A stretch of 64,000 bases of DNA, from positions 1 to 64,000 of the forward strand of contig NZ_JAMQHN010000122.1 in the NCBI RefSeq assembly GCF_025993755.1, given 5' to 3'. The notes beneath the pieces were generated by a model that saw nothing but the letters and a program-made list of their open reading frames with translations, did no database searches and was not told where the DNA came from. The position numbers and the translations under genes are program-made. This document shows positions 50,120 to 59,097 of this stretch, piece after piece (the stretch's first letter is position 1; the number at the start of each line of letters is the position of its first letter). This DNA comes from Thermomonas sp. Its GTDB lineage: Bacteria; Pseudomonadota; Gammaproteobacteria; Xanthomonadales; Xanthomonadaceae.

Positions 50120-51907
50120 TCAGTACACCCGCTTCTTCGGCGGCACCGTCGCCACCTCATCGGTCAGGGTGTTGGTGTGGACCGGACGCGAGTCGAAGGC
50201 TACATTGCCGGCTTCGTCCACCGTCACCAGAGTGTGCTTCATCCAATTGTGGTCGTCGCGTTCCGGGAAGTCCTCGCGAGCGTGGGCACCGCGGCTTTCC
50301 GGACGCTGCTCGGCCGAATGCATGGTCGCCACCGCCTGGTCCAGCAGGTTGGCCAGTTCCAGCGTTTCGATCAGGTCGGAGTTCCAGATCAGCGAGCGGT
50401 CGGTGATGCGTACCTGCTCGAAGGATTTGCGCACCACGTCGATCTTGCCGCAGCCTTCCTTGAGCGACTGCGCGGTGCGGAACACCGCGGCGTCGGCCTG
50501 CATGGTGCGCTGCATGTCCAGCCGGATCTGCGCGGTGGGCAGCTCGCCGCTGGAATGGCGGATGCGGTCGAAGCGGTCCAGCGCCTTGTCGAGAATGTCG
50601 CCGGGCAGGTCCTTGTGCGGCGCGTTCGCGGTGTGGGTTTCGGCGCAGCGATTGGCGACGGCACGGCCGAACACCACCAGGTCGAGCAGCGAGTTCGATC
50701 CGAGCCGGTTGCCGCCGTGCACCGAGACGCAGGCCGCCTCACCGATGGCGTACAGACCCGGCACCTGGACGTCGTTGTTCTCGCCGACCTTCTGCACCAC
50801 CTCGCCGTGGTGGTTGGTCGGGATACCGCCCATGTTGTAGTGGACGGTCGGCAGCACCGGGATCGGCTCCTTGGTGACGTCGACACCGGCGAAGATGCGC
50901 GCCGACTCGGCGATGCCGGGCAGGCGCTCGTGGATGACCTCGGGGCCGAGGTGCATCAGGTTCAGGAAGGCGTGGTCCTTGTGCTCGCCGACGCCGCGGC
51001 CTTCGCGGATCTCGATGGTGATCGCGCGGCTGACCACGTCGCGCGAGGCCAGATCCTTGGCGCTGGGCGCGTAGCGCTCCATGAAGCGCTCGCCGGCGGA
51101 ATTGGTGAGGTAGCCGCCCTCGCCGCGCACGCCCTCGGTGATCAGGCAGCCGGCGCCGTAGATGCCGGTGGGATGGAACTGCACGAACTCCATGTCCTGC
51201 AACGCCAGCCCGGCGCGCAGCGCCATGCCGCCGCCGTCGCCGGTGCAGGTGTGCGCCGAGGTGCAGCTGAAGTAGGCGCGTCCGTAGCCGCCGGTGGCCA
51301 GCACCACGCCGTGGGCGCGGAAAAAGTGCATCGTGCCTTCGTTCATGTCGAGGGCGAGCACGCCGACGCAGCTGCCGTCGGTGTCGAAGATCAGGTCGAT
51401 GGCGAAGTATTCGACGAACACGGTCGCGCCGTGCGCCAGCGACTGCTGGTAGAGCGTGTGCAGCATGGCGTGGCCGGTGCGGTCGGCCGCGGCGCAGGTG
51501 CGCTGCGCGGTGCCCTGGCCGTAGTGGGTGGTCATGCCGCCGAACGGGCGCTGGTAGATATGACCGTCTTCGGTGCGCGAGAACGGCACGCCGTAGTGCT
51601 CGAGCTCGATCACCGCCTGCGGCGCGTTCTTGCACATGTACTCGATCGCGTCCTGATCTCCCAGCCAGTCGCCGCCCTTGACGGTGTCGTAGAAGTGGAA
51701 GCGCCAGTCGTCCTCGCCCATGTTGCCGAGCGCGGCGGCGATGCCGCCCTGGGCCGCCACGGTATGGCTGCGGGTCGGGAAAACCTTGCTGATGCAGGCG
51801 GTCTTCAGGCCCTTTTCGGCCAGCCCGAAGGTGGCGCGCAGGCCGGAGCCTCCGGCGCCGACCACCAGCATGTCGTACTTGTGTTCCTGGATCTTGTAGG
51901 CAGGCAT
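50120..51907 (-). CDS. sdhA: Succinate dehydrogenase flavoprotein subunit
   Basis: SdhA oxidises succinate to fumarate. The 595-residue protein shows the dinucleotide motif [11 protein letters not shown], the covalent FAD histidine in [10 protein letters not shown], the substrate-binding H-T-C-T-G-D-G block, and [12 protein letters not shown]. All catalytic parts are intact. It begins 6 nt after the sdhD stop codon region and precedes sdhB. Confidence 0.98.
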   Translation of the reverse strand: MPAYKIQEHKYDMLVVGAGGSGLRATFGLAEKGLKTACISKVFPTRSHTVAAQGGIAAALGNMGEDDWRFHFYDTVKGGDWLGDQDAIEYMCKNAPQAVIELEHYGVPFSRTEDGHIYQRPFGGMTTHYGQGTAQRTCAAADRTGHAMLHTLYQQSLAHGATVFVEYFAIDLIFDTDGSCVGVLALDMNEGTMHFFRAHGVVLATGGYGRAYFSCTSAHTCTGDGGGMALRAGLALQDMEFVQFHPTGIYGAGCLITEGVRGEGGYLTNSAGERFMERYAPSAKDLASRDVVSRAITIEIREGRGVGEHKDHAFLNLMHLGPEVIHERLPGIAESARIFAGVDVTKEPIPVLPTVHYNMGGIPTNHHGEVVQKVGENNDVQVPGLYAIGEAACVSVHGGNRLGSNSLLDLVVFGRAVANRCAETHTANAPHKDLPGDILDKALDRFDRIRHSSGELPTAQIRLDMQRTMQADAAVFRTAQSLKEGCGKIDVVRKSFEQVRITDRSLIWNSDLIETLELANLLDQAVATMHSAEQRPESRGAHAREDFPERDDHNWMKHTLVTVDEAGNVAFDSRPVHTNTLTDEVATVPPKKRVY

Positions 51908-51913
51908 CGGCGA

Positions 51914-52309
51914 TCAGCTCCCAAGCGCGATGCGCAGCACCGCAAGCACGCTGGCGATTCCGGCCAGCGCGCAGACAAGAAGGGTGAGGATGTGCAGGAT
52001 CACGCCGTTGAGCGGCGTGTGCACGTAGTCTTCGATCACGACCTGCAGCCCCATTCGGGCGTGCCAGAACACCGACACCAGGAACAGGATCAGCACGGTG
52101 GCGTTGACCGGATCGGCAACCAGTCCGTGGAAGATTTCGTAGCTCGCGCTGCGCAGGGTCAGGACGATGCCCAGCAGCCACAGCGCGGTGACGCCGATCA
52201 GGATGGCGGTGACGCGCTGCCAGATGAAGTGATGGACGCCGTCCTTGCCGGAGCCCCAGTTGCGCGCGGTCTTGAGCGGGTTGCGCAGGTCGTCGATGCG
52301 ATTGGCCAT
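51914..52309 (-). CDS. sdhD: Succinate dehydrogenase membrane anchor subunit D
   Basis: This is a 131-residue three-helix membrane anchor of complex II. The hydrophobic segments lie at about 30-52, 60-82 and 100-125; F-W-H-A-R-M-G-L-Q-V-V-I-E-D-Y-V-H carries the conserved His and the Asp-Tyr pair typical of SdhD and its quinone/heme pocket. The ATG at 52309 overlaps the sdhC stop (TGATG). A longer frame to 52654 is rejected. Confidence 0.94.
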   Translation of the reverse strand: MANRIDDLRNPLKTARNWGSGKDGVHHFIWQRVTAILIGVTALWLLGIVLTLRSASYEIFHGLVADPVNATVLILFLVSVFWHARMGLQVVIEDYVHTPLNGVILHILTLLVCALAGIASVLAVLRIALGS

Positions 52310-52701
52310 CACTGCCCCCAATGCGTCAGGACGACGCCCCAGACGATTGCGGTCAACACCACGCTGCCGATCATCGAGATCAGGCTGCTGCGCACGAACT
52401 GCGGGATCTGGAAGCCGAGGCCGCCATCCTGCAGCAGGTGGCGGATGCCATTGATCAGGTGGTAGCTCAGCGCCCAGGTGAAGCCCAGCAGCACCACGAG
52501 GCCGGGAAGCGAGCCGGCATAGCCGGTGAACCGGGCCCAGCCCTCCGGGCCGGCGGCCAGCGCCACCAGTCCGCAGGTCATCAGCAGGGCGCCCAGCGAC
52601 AGGGCGATTCCGGTCGCACGGTGATAGATCGAGGTCTGCATCTGCACCTGCCACTTGTAGATCTGCAGGTGCGGCGATAAAGGTCGTTCGCGGGTCGCCA
52701 T
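52309..52701 (-). CDS. sdhC: Succinate dehydrogenase cytochrome b556 subunit C
   Basis: A 130-residue membrane anchor with the SdhC signature R-P-L-S-P-H-L-x-I-Y at the N-terminus, S-I-Y-H-R-A-T-G before helix 1 and H-L-I-N-G-I-R-H-L-L-Q-D, whose first or second His serves as heme b ligand. Three hydrophobic helices are visible. The ATG at 52701 begins the family N-terminus; a frame to 52836 overlaps the SDHAF4-like gene. Confidence 0.96.
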   Translation of the reverse strand: MATRERPLSPHLQIYKWQVQMQTSIYHRATGIALSLGALLMTCGLVALAAGPEGWARFTGYAGSLPGLVVLLGFTWALSYHLINGIRHLLQDGGLGFQIPQFVRSSLISMIGSVVLTAIVWGVVLTHWGQ

Positions 52702-52759
52702 GGGCGGTCGCTTCTCCGTGTTGGCTGGCGGCCGGGGCCGCGTGGCGTGAAAGCGTGGA

Positions 52760-52951
52760 TCAGAAATCGATGCAGCGGCCGTCTTTTTCCCAGTCGCCAT
52801 AGCGGGTGGGCTCCAGCCCGCTCTTGCGGCCACCATACTCCGGCGGCAATTCGGGGGCCTGCGTGGGCTTCGGGGCTTGTCCGGCGTCGGTCCCGGGCGG
52901 CTCGCCCGGAACCTTTCCTACCCCGGATTGGCCTGCTGTCGATGCATTCAT
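52760..52951 (-). CDS. SDHAF4-like (DUF1674) succinate dehydrogenase assembly factor
   Basis: This 63-residue protein has a disordered Gly/Pro-rich first half and the DUF1674 C-terminal signature G-G-R-K-S-G-L-E-P-T-R-Y-G-D-W-E-K-D-G-R-C-I-D-F. In eukaryotes SDHAF4 shields the free flavinylated SdhA and promotes SdhA-SdhB assembly; a similar role is inferred here. It lies 58 nt upstream of sdhC in the same direction and probably heads the operon, so a second assembly factor besides SdhE is available. Confidence 0.88.
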   Translation of the reverse strand: MNASTAGQSGVGKVPGEPPGTDAGQAPKPTQAPELPPEYGGRKSGLEPTRYGDWEKDGRCIDF

Positions 52952-53163
52952 GATGGCTTAAGTCTACGTCGCGGCGACGCATCGGGACAAGCGCGGGCGC
53001 CGTGATGCGCGAGACATCAGCCCGGATGGGCTCGCCTCTTCAAAGTCCGACACACCCCGGAATTGCGACCTGCGCCGCAAATCCTGCGCCCGTGCTGAAG
53101 CCGTGCTTCACCCGACTGGCGCACGGCCGCCTCCCGAGCCATGATGGGCGCGGGAGGTAGCGG

Positions 53164-54783
53164 ATGACGCCAGAGCAATCGCACGTCCAATCCGACGTTT
53201 TGGTCATCGGCGGCGGATTGGCGGGAATCGTGACCGCGCTGGAATGCCTGCGCGCCGGCCAGCGCGTGGCGCTGGTCGATCGCGACACGCGCGAGCGTTT
53301 CGGCGGACTGGCGCTGTGGGCTTTCGGCGGCATGGCGCTGGTCGGCACCCCGCTGCAGGAACGCGCCGGCATCCCGGACACGCCGGAGCGCGCGCTGCGC
53401 GACTGGGTCCGCTTCGGCGAACTCGATCCCAACGACACCTGGCCCTACCTGTGGGCGCAGCACTACGTGGAGCGCTCGCGCAACGACGTCCACGACTGGC
53501 TGGAAGCCCACGGCATCGGCTTCCTGCCTGCGGTCAACTGGGTCGAGCGCGGGCGCTTCGGCGAAGGCAACAGCCTGCCGCGTTACCACATCATCTGGGG
53601 CACCGCGCAGCGGATGGTCCACCGCCTCGCCGAGGCTCTGCGCACGGCCGGCTCCGGGGGCAAGCTCACCTTGCTGCACCGACACAGCGTGATCGGACTG
53701 GAGTACGGGCAGGGACGGATGGCCGGGGCGACCGCGCGCAACGACGAAACCGGCGCCGAAGTGCGACTGGACGCGCCGGTCGTGGTGATCGCCACCGGCG
53801 GCATCAACGGCAGCCACGCGCAGGCGCGCCGCAACTGGCCGATCCAGTTGCCGTTGCCGACGCAGATGCTCAACGGCGCCAACCCGCTGTCCGACGGCAA
53901 GCTGCACCAGATCGCCACCGGCTTCGGAGCGCAGATCACCCACGCCGGCGAGATGTGGAATTACGCCGCCGGCATCCCCCACCCCAGACCACAGTTCCCG
54001 GGCCACGGCCTGTCGCTGATTCCCTGCAAGTCGGCGCTGTGGCTGGACCATCGCGGCCGGCGCATCGGCCCCGAGCCGCTCGTCACCGGTTTCGACACCC
54101 ACTGGCTGTGCCGGCGCGTCGCCGAGCAGGAAAAGCACTGGACCTGGCACCTGCTCAACCGCAGGATCGCCCTCAAGGAATTCGCGATCTCCGGCGCCGA
54201 GCACAACCCGCGCATCCGCGACCGCCAGTTCCTGCATTTCCTGCGCGAAACCCTGCTGGGCAACGCGCGGCTGGTGGACCAGATGCAGCGGGAAGTACCG
54301 CAGTTCCTCGTCGACGACAGCCTCGCCGGGCTGGCGGCGCGGATGAACGCGCTGACCGGCAGCGAGGACATCGATCCGGACATCCTGCAAGCCACGGTCG
54401 ATGCCTTCGACGCCAACTTCGTCGACGGCAAGACACTGGAAAACGACGCCCAGATCCGCGCCATCCAGCACGCCAGACAATGGCGGCCGGACCGCCTGCG
54501 CACCTGCAAACCGGCGCCATTGCAGAGACCGGGTTTCGGCCCCTTCATCGCCATCCAGACCCAGCTGATCACCCGCAAGAGCCTGGGCGGGCTGCGCACC
54601 GATCTCGACAGCCGCGTGCTCGACGGCAACGACCAGCCGATCGACGGGCTGTACTGCGTCGGCGAAGCGGCGGGATTCGGCGGCGGCGGCTCCTGCGGCA
54701 AGCGCTCGCTGGAAGGCACCTTCCTGCCCGGCTGCATCCTCACGGCCCGCGCCGCCGCCCGTTCGATCAAGAAGGCGGGTTGA
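53164..54783 (+). CDS. FAD-binding dehydrogenase, KstD/fumarate-reductase-like
   Basis: This is a 539-residue soluble flavoprotein with the N-terminal dinucleotide motif V-L-V-I-G-G-G-L-A-G-I-V-T-A (about 12-25), an A-T-G-G-I-N motif near 218, and the C-terminal FAD loop G-L-Y-C-V-G-E-A-A-G-F-G-G-G-G-S. It belongs to the FAD_binding_2 family near ketosteroid dehydrogenase-like enzymes; the substrate is unknown and no steroid genes are near. GGGAGG precedes the ATG. The next gene starts 4 nt later, so both are made together. It is divergent from the sdh operon. Confidence 0.85.
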   Translation: MTPEQSHVQSDVLVIGGGLAGIVTALECLRAGQRVALVDRDTRERFGGLALWAFGGMALVGTPLQERAGIPDTPERALRDWVRFGELDPNDTWPYLWAQHYVERSRNDVHDWLEAHGIGFLPAVNWVERGRFGEGNSLPRYHIIWGTAQRMVHRLAEALRTAGSGGKLTLLHRHSVIGLEYGQGRMAGATARNDETGAEVRLDAPVVVIATGGINGSHAQARRNWPIQLPLPTQMLNGANPLSDGKLHQIATGFGAQITHAGEMWNYAAGIPHPRPQFPGHGLSLIPCKSALWLDHRGRRIGPEPLVTGFDTHWLCRRVAEQEKHWTWHLLNRRIALKEFAISGAEHNPRIRDRQFLHFLRETLLGNARLVDQMQREVPQFLVDDSLAGLAARMNALTGSEDIDPDILQATVDAFDANFVDGKTLENDAQIRAIQHARQWRPDRLRTCKPAPLQRPGFGPFIAIQTQLITRKSLGGLRTDLDSRVLDGNDQPIDGLYCVGEAAGFGGGGSCGKRSLEGTFLPGCILTARAAARSIKKAG

Positions 54784-54787
54784 GGCC

Positions 54788-56449
54788 ATGCCCAACGGTG
54801 CCCAGGCCCTGCTGAAGACGCTGGCCGATGCCGGGATCGAGGTTTGCTTCAGCAACCCCGGCACCAGCGAGATGCACTTCGTCGCCGCGCTCGATTCCGA
54901 GCCGCGGATGCGCGCGGTGCTGGCGCTGTTCGAGGGCGTGGCCACCGGCGCCGCCGACGGCTACGCGCGGATGGCCGGCAAGCCGGCCGCCACCTTGCTC
55001 CACCTCGGCTGCGGCCTCGGCAACGGACTGGCCAACCTGCACAACGCCCGCAAGGGCAAGGTGCCGGTGCTCAACATCGTCGGCGACCACGCCACCTACC
55101 ACGTGCCGCTCGACGCCCAGCTGCAGTCCGACATCGAGACCGTGGCGCGCAACGTCTCGCCCGGCTTCGTGCGCACCTCGCAAACCACCGCCGCACTGTG
55201 CCGCGATGCCGTCGATGCGCTTGCGGCCGCGCGCGGGCTTCCCGGGCAAGTGGCGACCCTGATCCTGCCGGCCGACGTGAGCTGGGGCGAAGGCGGCCAG
55301 CCCTGCCCGCCCCCGCCGCCAGCCTCCCCGCAGCTGGCCGATGCGGCGCAGATCGAGGCGATCGCAGCGGCGATCCGCGGCGGTGGCAAGGTCGCCCTGC
55401 TGCTGGGCGGGCAGGCGCTGCGCGAGCCGGCGCTGCTGTCGGCGGCGAAGATCGCCGCGCACAGCGGGGTCAGGCTGTATTGCGAAGTCTTTCCCACCAG
55501 ACTGGAACGCGGCGCCGGCCTGCCCGCCGTCGAGCGCATCGCCTATCTCGCGGAGATGGCGACGCTGCAATTGACCGGCATCCAGCACCTGGTATTGGTC
55601 GACGCCAAATCGCCGGTGTCGTTCTTCGCCTATCCGGACAAGGCCAGCGACCTCGTGCCGGAAGGCTGCACCGTGCACACGCTGGCCCGTCCCGACCAGG
55701 ACGCCGTGTCCAGCCTGGAAAAACTGGTCGAAGCGCTGGGCGCGGCCTCGGCAACGCCCGTGCTGCAGCCCGCCCAGCGCCCATCGCGCCCGCGCGGCAA
55801 ACTGACCGCGCCCAAGGTCTGCAAGGCCGTGGGCCACCTGCTGCCCGAGCGCGCGATTCTCGTCGATGAAGCCATCACCTCGGGCCTGATGCTCGGCGTG
55901 ATAACCGCAGGCTGCCCGCGCCACGACCTGCTCACCCTCACCGGCGGCGCGATCGGACAAGGCCTGCCGAATGCCGTCGGCGCGGCGATCGCCTGTCCGG
56001 ACCGCAAGGTCATCGCGCTGGTCGGCGACGGCGCCGCGATGTACACGGTGCAGGCGCTGTGGTCGATGGCGCGCGAGCGGCTCGACGTGATCGCGATCGT
56101 TTTCAACAACGCCAGCTATTCGGTGCTCAACGTCGAACTCGACCGGGTCGGCGCCGGCAGCGGCGGCGGCCCCAAGGCGCGATCGCAGCTCGACCTGCAC
56201 GCGCCCGGTCTCGATTTTTCCCTGCTGGCGCGCGGCATGGGCGTGTCCGCCGTGCGCACCGACCGCGCCGGCGATTTCTGCAAGGTGCTGGAGCACGCCC
56301 TCGCCCGCCCGGGCCCGCACCTGATCGAAGCGGTGATCCCGGAATCTCTCAGCGGCGCCAAGCGCAAGATCCTGCCCTGGCTGCTGCGCAGCCTGCCCAA
56401 CCTGCCGCAGCCGCTGGCGCGGGCGCTGAAGCGGAAGATTGCGCCCTAG
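54788..56449 (+). CDS. ThDP-dependent enzyme, acetolactate synthase/benzoylformate decarboxylase-like
   Basis: The 553-residue protein has the three domains of the POX/AHAS family: the pyrimidine-binding part with the activating Glu in L-F-E-G-V-A-T-G-A-A-D-G-Y-A-R (about Glu49), a central domain, and the pyrophosphate-binding part with G-D-G-A-A-M-Y-T and N-N-A-S-Y (the G-D-G...N-N motif). It begins F-S-N-P-G-T-S-E as in benzoylformate decarboxylase-like members and has no FAD-binding stretch that I can identify. The reaction is not known; carboligation or decarboxylation of a 2-oxoacid is expected. It is coupled to the upstream flavoprotein gene. Confidence 0.83.
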   Translation: MPNGAQALLKTLADAGIEVCFSNPGTSEMHFVAALDSEPRMRAVLALFEGVATGAADGYARMAGKPAATLLHLGCGLGNGLANLHNARKGKVPVLNIVGDHATYHVPLDAQLQSDIETVARNVSPGFVRTSQTTAALCRDAVDALAAARGLPGQVATLILPADVSWGEGGQPCPPPPPASPQLADAAQIEAIAAAIRGGGKVALLLGGQALREPALLSAAKIAAHSGVRLYCEVFPTRLERGAGLPAVERIAYLAEMATLQLTGIQHLVLVDAKSPVSFFAYPDKASDLVPEGCTVHTLARPDQDAVSSLEKLVEALGAASATPVLQPAQRPSRPRGKLTAPKVCKAVGHLLPERAILVDEAITSGLMLGVITAGCPRHDLLTLTGGAIGQGLPNAVGAAIACPDRKVIALVGDGAAMYTVQALWSMARERLDVIAIVFNNASYSVLNVELDRVGAGSGGGPKARSQLDLHAPGLDFSLLARGMGVSAVRTDRAGDFCKVLEHALARPGPHLIEAVIPESLSGAKRKILPWLLRSLPNLPQPLARALKRKIAP

Positions 56450-56460
56450 CTTCCTTGCGG

Positions 56461-56543
56461 ATTCCATCGCGGCGTCTGTCAGTCTGTCGAGTCCGCCGCA
56501 TTTCGGGTTCCGTCGAGGCGTCTGTCGGCCTGTCGAGTCCGCC
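56461..56543. repeat. two-copy tandem repeat after the ThDP-enzyme gene
   Basis: Two 37-bp copies (56461-56497 and 56507-56543, period 46) agree at 32 positions; each contains GGCGTCTGTC and CTGTCGAGTCCGCC. The first starts 11 nt beyond the stop codon. No coding content is seen. Confidence 0.8.
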
Positions 56544-56576
56544 CCGCCAGACGCGAGGCAACCGGCAGGCCTCCGT

Positions 56577-56667
56577 GGCCCCCTTCAGGACCGAGCAGGC
56601 CATGGATGGCCTGCGGCCGCGAATTGGAGCCGGACGCGGAACCTGAGCGGCGGTTCTGAAGGGGGCC
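56577..56667. repeat. 91-bp inverted repeat with internal palindrome
   Basis: Perfect 12-bp outer arms GGCCCCCTTCAG (56577-56588) and CTGAAGGGGGCC (56656-56667) enclose a second palindrome GCAGGCCATGGATGGCCTGC (56595-56614). It lies between the convergent ThDP-enzyme and E1 genes and could terminate both. Its central CATGGATG also occurs at the apex of the inverted repeat in the tRNA cluster. Confidence 0.8.
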
Positions 56668-56723
56668 AGCGGAGGACCCGCGACAGAATCCAGCATGCGG
56701 TCTCCCCTTATCCGCGCTCCCGC

Positions 56724-58991
56724 TTACAGTGCATCCGCCGCCGCCACGATGTCTTCATCCTTCGGAATCACGAGGAACGCCGCGCCCGCCAGCGGCGTGT
56801 AGGTATCGGCGCCGACCACGCGCTGGAGGGGTTTGCCGCCGAAGCCCGCCTCGGTGATCGCGGTGATGACGCCTTCGCCGATGCCGGCGCTGTGGCGACC
56901 CTCGTCGACGACCAGAATGCGCTTGCACTCGCCGGCATGCCTGGCAATCGCCGCCGCATTGAGCGGCACCAGCCAGCGCAGGTCGACCACGCGCACCTTC
57001 CAGCCGCGCCTGGCCTCGATCTGCCGCGCCGCGCGCAGGCTCATCGGCACGCCGTTGCCGAAGGTGAAGATCACGCAGTCCTTCGCCTTCGGGTTGTAGA
57101 TGCGCTCCTCGCCGAGCGTCAGCGCCTGGTCCGGCGCCGGATACTCGGTCAGCCACTGGCCATCGCCGACTTCGTACAGATCCTTGGTCATGTACAGCGC
57201 GATGGGTTCAAGGAACACCGTCACCCGGCCGTCGACCTTGGCCAGCGCCGCCAGCGTGCGCAGCATCATCGCCGCATCGTCGCCGCGCGAAGGACAGCCG
57301 ACCACGAGGCCCGGGATATCGCGCAGCGCGGTGATCGAGTTGTCGTTGTGGAAATGGCCGCCGAAACCGCGCTGATAGCCCAGTCCGGCGATGCGGACCA
57401 GCATCGGATTGGCGTACTGGCCGTTGCTGAAGAACTGCAGCGAGCAGGCCTCGCCGCGGAGCTGGTCGATGGCGTTGTGCAGATAGGCCAGGTACTGGAT
57501 CTCCGGTATCGGCAACATGCCCATGTTGGCGAACCCCTGGGCCATGCCGAGGATGGTGGTTTCATCCAGCAGCGAGTTGAACACCCGACGCGCGCCGAAG
57601 GCCTTGTACAGGCCCTTGGTGACAGTATAGACGCCGCCCTTCTGCGCCACGTCCTCGCCGAACAGCAGGCTCTCGGGATACTTGGCGAACAGATCGTGCA
57701 GGGCGTTGTTGATCTGGATCGCCAGGTGGCGCGGCGCCTGCTTCTCCGGCAACTTCTCCTCGCCGCCGAAGGCCTTGATGCGGGCCTCCGGTGCCGGAAC
57801 GCGGGTGGCTTCCGCCATCACCTTGTCCGGGGTGTACGGCGCCAGCGGCCGCATCACCTCGTCCAGCGTTTCGATCCGCGGGCGACGGTCGGCCTCTTCG
57901 GCCGCTGCAAAGCACTTGCGACGCGTGTCCTCGTACAGCGCCAGCACCTCGTCCTTGGTCATCAACCCCGACTCCAGCGCGATCTGCGCGCTGCGCAGCA
58001 GCGGATCGGCGGCTTCCACCGCGCACAGTTCCTCGATCGAGCGCCACTCGATCTCGAAGTCGGTGCCGGCGTGGCCCATGATGCGGTTGCTGCGCAGATG
58101 CAGGAAAGTCGGACGGCGCGTCTTGCGGCAGTGTTCCACCGCGCGCAGCACGTCACCATAGCCGGCGGCCAGGTCGAGGCCGTCGGCGAAAAAATAGTCG
58201 AGGTCGGGGCGGTGGCGGAAGGATTCGGCGATCCAGCCGTTCGGTGTCTTCACCGAGATGCCGATGCCGTTGTCCTCGCACACGTACAGCACCGGCGCCG
58301 GCAGCTTCTGGTAAGCCATCCAGCTGGTGGCGTTGAACGCCGTCTGCGCGGTGGCGTGGTTGGCGGAAGCGTCGCCGAACGAGCAGATCGCGATGCTGTC
58401 GTCGGGGATCGGCAGCGCATGGCCGATGCGCTTGCCGGTCTCGATCGCCACCGCCGTGCCCAGCGCCTTCGGCAGGTGCGAAGCGATCGTCGAGGTCTGC
58501 GGCAGCACCCACAGCGGCTTGCTGCCCCAGACCTTGTGGCGACCGCCCGAGGCCGGGTCTTCCGCGCTGGCAGCAAAGCTCAGCGCCGAATCCATGATCG
58601 GATCCATGCCCGGAAGCTTGCGGAAACGCTCGGCCATGAAGGCGCCGCTGCGGTAGTGCAGGAAGGCGGGATCGGTGTGCCGCGCCGCGCGCGCCACCAT
58701 CGCGTTGCCTTCGTGGCCGCTGCTGCCGATGGTGTAGAAGACCTTGTTCTGCACCCGCAACACGCGCGCCATCAGGTCCAGGTGCCGCGAGATCAGCTGC
58801 GATTCGAACAACTCGCGGAAGCCCTGCACGGTGAGCGCGCTGCCGTCGAGAATAGCCTCATTTGGCGCCGGCCCCGGCTGCACCCGGCCATCCCACGCCT
58901 TGACGAATTCGCTGAAATTGACGTCGCAGATTTCGGCGCGGTTGAGTCCCCGCATGCGGGCCGGGATGGGATGGGGAACGGTGGCGAACAT
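56724..58991 (-). CDS. Fused alpha-beta 2-oxoacid dehydrogenase E1 component
   Basis: A 755-residue ThDP enzyme in which E1 alpha (about 30-385) and E1 beta (about 420-755) are joined. The alpha half has the ThDP motif S-F-G-D-A-S-A-N-H and a downstream C-E-D-N-G-I-G-I-S; the beta half has L-F-G-E-D-V-A-Q-K-G-G-V-Y and V-V-D-E-G-R-H-S-A-G. Such fused E1s act on branched-chain or related 2-oxoacids with E2/E3 partners, which are not in this window. ATG at 58991 starts the conserved region; a longer frame to 59030 has no clear support. The acyl-CoA dehydrogenase gene lies 106 nt upstream. Confidence 0.88.
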   Translation of the reverse strand: MFATVPHPIPARMRGLNRAEICDVNFSEFVKAWDGRVQPGPAPNEAILDGSALTVQGFRELFESQLISRHLDLMARVLRVQNKVFYTIGSSGHEGNAMVARAARHTDPAFLHYRSGAFMAERFRKLPGMDPIMDSALSFAASAEDPASGGRHKVWGSKPLWVLPQTSTIASHLPKALGTAVAIETGKRIGHALPIPDDSIAICSFGDASANHATAQTAFNATSWMAYQKLPAPVLYVCEDNGIGISVKTPNGWIAESFRHRPDLDYFFADGLDLAAGYGDVLRAVEHCRKTRRPTFLHLRSNRIMGHAGTDFEIEWRSIEELCAVEAADPLLRSAQIALESGLMTKDEVLALYEDTRRKCFAAAEEADRRPRIETLDEVMRPLAPYTPDKVMAEATRVPAPEARIKAFGGEEKLPEKQAPRHLAIQINNALHDLFAKYPESLLFGEDVAQKGGVYTVTKGLYKAFGARRVFNSLLDETTILGMAQGFANMGMLPIPEIQYLAYLHNAIDQLRGEACSLQFFSNGQYANPMLVRIAGLGYQRGFGGHFHNDNSITALRDIPGLVVGCPSRGDDAAMMLRTLAALAKVDGRVTVFLEPIALYMTKDLYEVGDGQWLTEYPAPDQALTLGEERIYNPKAKDCVIFTFGNGVPMSLRAARQIEARRGWKVRVVDLRWLVPLNAAAIARHAGECKRILVVDEGRHSAGIGEGVITAITEAGFGGKPLQRVVGADTYTPLAGAAFLVIPKDEDIVAAADAL

Positions 58992-59097
58992 GGCAATGGA
59001 CCCTGCCGCGGCGCGGCGATGGAACGACACAGGCCGCCGTCCCGGGCGGCCGCGGTCCGCGCGACGGCAACCGCCGCGCGCGGAAGCGACGGTGGAA

